A stretch of 6,536 bases of DNA from an uncultured Bacilli bacterium (GTDB lineage Bacteria > Bacillota_I > Bacilli_A > RF39 > UBA660): the NCBI GenBank assembly GCA_948999435.1, contig CARJCM010000019.1, forward strand, positions 1 to 6,536, read 5' to 3'. The position numbers were made by a program, and so were the translations under genes. The stretch's first letter is position 1. Each line of letters starts with the position of its first letter. Of this stretch, positions 4,646 through 6,536 are shown piece after piece. The notes beneath the pieces are model-generated. The model saw only the letters and a program-made list of their open reading frames with translations, was not told the DNA's origin and made no database searches.

Positions 4646-5993
4646 TGTAAGTATTTATTATGTTAGTAAATATTGTTTTTAAGTTTTCTAAACCTTCTGG
4701 TGTAGTTGCTTCACAACGCATTGTAATATTTGGTCCAGTATTACTAGCTCGTACTAAAGCCCAACCCGTTTTAAAGTTTACTTTTACACCATCAATAGAA
4801 TTTATTGGCCATTTTTGAGTTTCACAAAAATATTTTATTTTTTCAATTATATCAAATTTAGTTTCATCTTTAGAAGGAAATTTAATTTCAGCAGTACTAT
4901 AATATTTAGGGATATCTGAGAGAAGTTCACTAAGAGATTTGTTTGTTTTACTTAAAATTTCTAATAATCTTAAACCAGCATATATACCACTACCGACATC
5001 AGCTATTTTATCACGGAAAAATAAATGTCCAGAATATTCTCCTCCAAATGGAAGATTGTCTTCTTTAGTTTTACTTTGAGTATAACTAGCACCAGTACGA
5101 TACATAAATGGAGTGCCACCTAATTTTTTGATTTCATCTTCTAAAGCTTTGGAACATTTAACATCATAAAGAAAAGTTTTGTTTTTAACTTTAGAAATAA
5201 TATCTCTGATGATTAAAATCATAAAGTGGTCAATAGGGACATAATTTCCTTTTTCATCTATAATACCAATACGATCGCCATCGCCATCAAAAGCAATACC
5301 ACAATCAGCTTTATTTTTTAATACTTCTTGTTTTAAAGAGCTTAAGTTTGCTTCTACATTAGGGTCGGGATGATGATTAGGAAAGTGGCCATCATTTTCT
5401 TCATATAACATATCAAACTCAATATTAACACGTTCAAATACTTTTCTCGCAATAATAGAAGTAGTACCATTTCCAATATCAATAACAACTTTTCTTTTAC
5501 GTCTACCAAATTCTAATCCATAACGTAAAAATTCAACATATTTTTCAGTGATATTACCACTTGATACTTTGCCAACTCCTTGTAAGAATTTACCAGCGAA
5601 AGTATAGTTTTTAAAATCTTCTATTTGCTCTCCACGGGCATTTGCTAAATTATCAAAAGAAAATTTAAAACCATTATCATCTTTTGGATTGTGACTGGCT
5701 GTAACCATAATACCATATAAATTATGTAAATATCTGGCATAATAGTGCATTGGTGTAGTAGTTAAGCCATAATTGTAGACATTTAAACCACTATCAGTGA
5801 TACCTTTAATAAGATAAGCAGCAAGAGCAGGGCTAGATAATCTATTATCATGAGAAACGATACATGTTTCTTGATTTAATTTTTCTTTTAAATAACTACC
5901 ATAACTACGACCAATAGTATAAGCAATAGTTTCATTAATTGTTTCAGGGTAAGTACCTCTAATATCATATTCTCTAAAAATACTAGGATTCAT
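4638..5993 (-). CDS. Phosphomannomutase/phosphoglucomutase (alpha-D-phosphohexomutase)
   Basis: Cytosolic enzyme interconverting hexose 1- and 6-phosphates (mannose and/or glucose), feeding nucleotide-sugar synthesis for cell-surface glycans. All four active-site elements of the superfamily are visible in 451 residues, a normal full length. The phosphoserine loop is TASHNP (98-103) with S100; the metal-binding loop is DGDGDR (236-241); the sugar-specificity loop is GGEYSGH (317-323) with E319, S321 and H323; the phosphate-binding loop is RASNTGPN (415-422). The N-terminal FREYDIRG (6-13) is the usual opening. The GEYSGH loop resembles bifunctional PMM/PGM enzymes such as AlgC more than GlmM, whose loop is usually GEQSGH, so phosphoglucosamine mutase is less likely. 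GAAAGAGG (complement of 6001-6008) lies 7 nt before the ATG. The gene is monocistronic, divergent from the last gene, and followed by its own terminator. Class is certain; preferred sugar is inferred. Confidence 0.95.
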   Translation of the reverse strand: MNPSIFREYDIRGTYPETINETIAYTIGRSYGSYLKEKLNQETCIVSHDNRLSSPALAAYLIKGITDSGLNVYNYGLTTTPMHYYARYLHNLYGIMVTASHNPKDDNGFKFSFDNLANARGEQIEDFKNYTFAGKFLQGVGKVSSGNITEKYVEFLRYGLEFGRRKRKVVIDIGNGTTSIIARKVFERVNIEFDMLYEENDGHFPNHHPDPNVEANLSSLKQEVLKNKADCGIAFDGDGDRIGIIDEKGNYVPIDHFMILIIRDIISKVKNKTFLYDVKCSKALEDEIKKLGGTPFMYRTGASYTQSKTKEDNLPFGGEYSGHLFFRDKIADVGSGIYAGLRLLEILSKTNKSLSELLSDIPKYYSTAEIKFPSKDETKFDIIEKIKYFCETQKWPINSIDGVKVNFKTGWALVRASNTGPNITMRCEATTPEGLENLKTIFTNIINTYNK

Positions 5994-6018
5994 TTTATAA
6001 CCTCTTTCTATAATATAT

Positions 6019-6027
6019 ATAATATCA
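6019..6027 (-). promoter_or_regulatory. Extended -10 promoter for the PMM/PGM gene
   Basis: Read on the minus strand, the complement of 6019-6027 is TGATATTAT, a TGn plus TATTAT extended -10. The region 17 bp upstream (CTACAA, complement of 6042-6047) is a poor -35. A start near 6012 gives a short leader of about 18 nt holding the ribosome site. Other AT-rich -10-like words lie nearby, so the exact element is uncertain. Confidence 0.45.
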
Positions 6028-6069
6028 TATTTTTTTGATTTTTGTAGTGTAAGTTTTATGTTTACATTA

Positions 6070-6098
6070 TTGCACTATTGATATTTATATGGTATAAT
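6070..6098 (+). promoter_or_regulatory. Strong sigma-A-type promoter of the last gene
   Basis: TTGCAC (6070-6075), a 17-bp spacer, and TATAAT (6093-6098) preceded by TGG (6090-6092) form a near-consensus promoter with an extended -10, the best in the window. Transcription should begin near 6105, leaving a leader of about 48 nt. A short TGTAA/TTACA dyad (6048-6052 and 6062-6066) lies just upstream of the -35, between the divergent promoters. Confidence 0.8.
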
Positions 6099-6152
6099 TA
6101 AGTAGATTTTGGGGTTTCCCTGTGTTTTTTATTATGAAAGTGGGTTATAAAA

Positions 6153-6536
6153 ATGAATGAAGAACTTGAAAGACTTAAAACGGATTTATTAACGATTATT
6201 AAGGAAGGTCAAAATTTAACAGAAGGTTATGTAGAAGTAAAACCTGGTATTAGAATTAAAGCGGGACGTGAAAGAGAATTTGGACGTTTATGTGATAATT
6301 ATTATGAACAAGCTTTTAATCAGTTTATAGAAAATGATACTGACACTATTACACCTGTTTATGAATCTTTGAATAAATTAGTGGAAACTGAGACTGAAGA
6401 ATTTTATACTTCTAGAGCTTCAAATTTTGTTTTAGAAACTAAAGATGAAGTTGAAAGATTTAAAAATTTAGTTAGAAGTTATAATTCCGTTGATAATGCT
6501 TATAAATTAACAATAAGAAACTTAAATGATTTATAT
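6153..6536 (+). CDS. Unrecognised acidic, helical cytoplasmic protein (5' part, runs off the right edge)
   Basis: 128 codons are visible with no stop, starting MNEELERLKTDLLTIIKEG. I do not recognise the family. The first part is amphipathic helix. A short region EVKPGIRIKAGREREFGRL (about 29-47) is richer in Gly, Arg and Pro and looks like a conserved, strand-containing element. Residues from about 48 onward (NYYEQAFNQF, then VYESLNKLVETETEEFYTSRASNFVLETKDEVERFKNLV) look like an acidic helical bundle or coiled coil. No signal peptide or membrane segment appears in the visible part. The ATG at 6153 is 7 nt after GGGT in AAAGTGGGT (6137-6145), an imperfect Shine-Dalgarno. An 8-codon ORF (6134-6160) overlaps the start. 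It is driven by the strong promoter at 6070-6098 and diverges from the PMM/PGM gene. Full length and function are unknown. Confidence 0.8.
   Translation, partial: MNEELERLKTDLLTIIKEGQNLTEGYVEVKPGIRIKAGREREFGRLCDNYYEQAFNQFIENDTDTITPVYESLNKLVETETEEFYTSRASNFVLETKDEVERFKNLVRSYNSVDNAYKLTIRNLNDLY

Noticed and set aside
6048..6066. GlnR/TnrA-like box TGTAA...TTACA between the divergent promoters
   Set aside because: The known consensus has a 7-nt spacer; here it is 9 nt, and the arms are only 5 bp. It is left as a minor dyad.
6111..6145. MraZ-type TGGG repeats in the leader of the last gene
   Set aside because: Only two G-runs occur, and they are too far apart and unequal to form the regular direct repeats. 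The gene is also not a division-cluster gene.
1..6536. Code-4 (Mollicutes) genetic code, suggested by the extreme AT richness
   Set aside because: TGA sits exactly at family-expected C-termini (907-909 and 4073-4075), and tryptophans are encoded by TGG.
1..6536. CRISPR arrays, tRNA/rRNA genes, insertion sequences or a defence island
   Set aside because: No spaced direct repeats, cloverleaf sequences, transposase motifs or defence-type domains were found by reading both strands.

Overview
The window looks like chromosomal DNA of a very AT-rich Bacillota (Firmicutes) bacterium, probably a host-associated member of the Clostridia or Bacilli. The evidence is the strongly A/T-biased codon use, G-rich Shine-Dalgarno sites, short U-tailed hairpin terminators, a pair of CotF-like spore-coat genes, and a surface-protein tail of a kind I recall from gut Firmicutes. 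TGA acts as a stop (ends of the genes at 907-909 and 4073-4075) and tryptophan is TGG, so this is not a code-4 Mycoplasma or Spiroplasma. The genus cannot be fixed from the sequence.

Layout. Positions 3-83 are the 3' end of a secreted/surface protein gene, clearly richer in G+C than the rest. It is followed by a long inverted repeat and a strong terminator (88-195). Next come two small housekeeping genes on the + strand: an AlkD-type DNA glycosylase (238-909) and an RluA-family pseudouridine synthase without an S4 domain (942-1583). A promoter with MerR-type architecture (1587-1617) then drives a two-gene ABC-2/NatAB-like exporter operon (ATPase 1642-2541, permease 2531-3829). Its predicted transcription start falls at or just after an upstream in-frame ATG, which supports the internal start at 1642.

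The exporter operon meets a minus-strand operon of two short helical proteins (4264 down to 3826) head-on. The stop codons of the two converging genes share bases inside the loop of one bidirectional terminator. The minus-strand pair is a CotF-like coat protein and a 63-residue partner, overlapping by 8 nt. A poorly understood stretch follows (4265-4637) with a long imperfect hairpin and a possible 46-residue protein. A second bidirectional terminator precedes the minus-strand phosphomannomutase/phosphoglucomutase gene (5993-4638). That gene diverges, across a 159-bp intergenic region, from an unrecognised helical, acidic protein that runs off the right edge. The latter has the best promoter in the window (TTGCAC, 17 bp, TATAAT, with an extended -10).

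The genes do not form one pathway. They are small separate transcription units for repair of alkylated DNA, RNA modification, regulated export, the spore coat and sugar-phosphate metabolism. I found no CRISPR array, tRNA, rRNA, IS element or clear novel defence system. The best leads are the MerR-type promoter with no regulator gene in the window, the nested stop codons in the terminator loop, the two long inverted repeats, and the unidentified last gene with its overlapping leader ORF.
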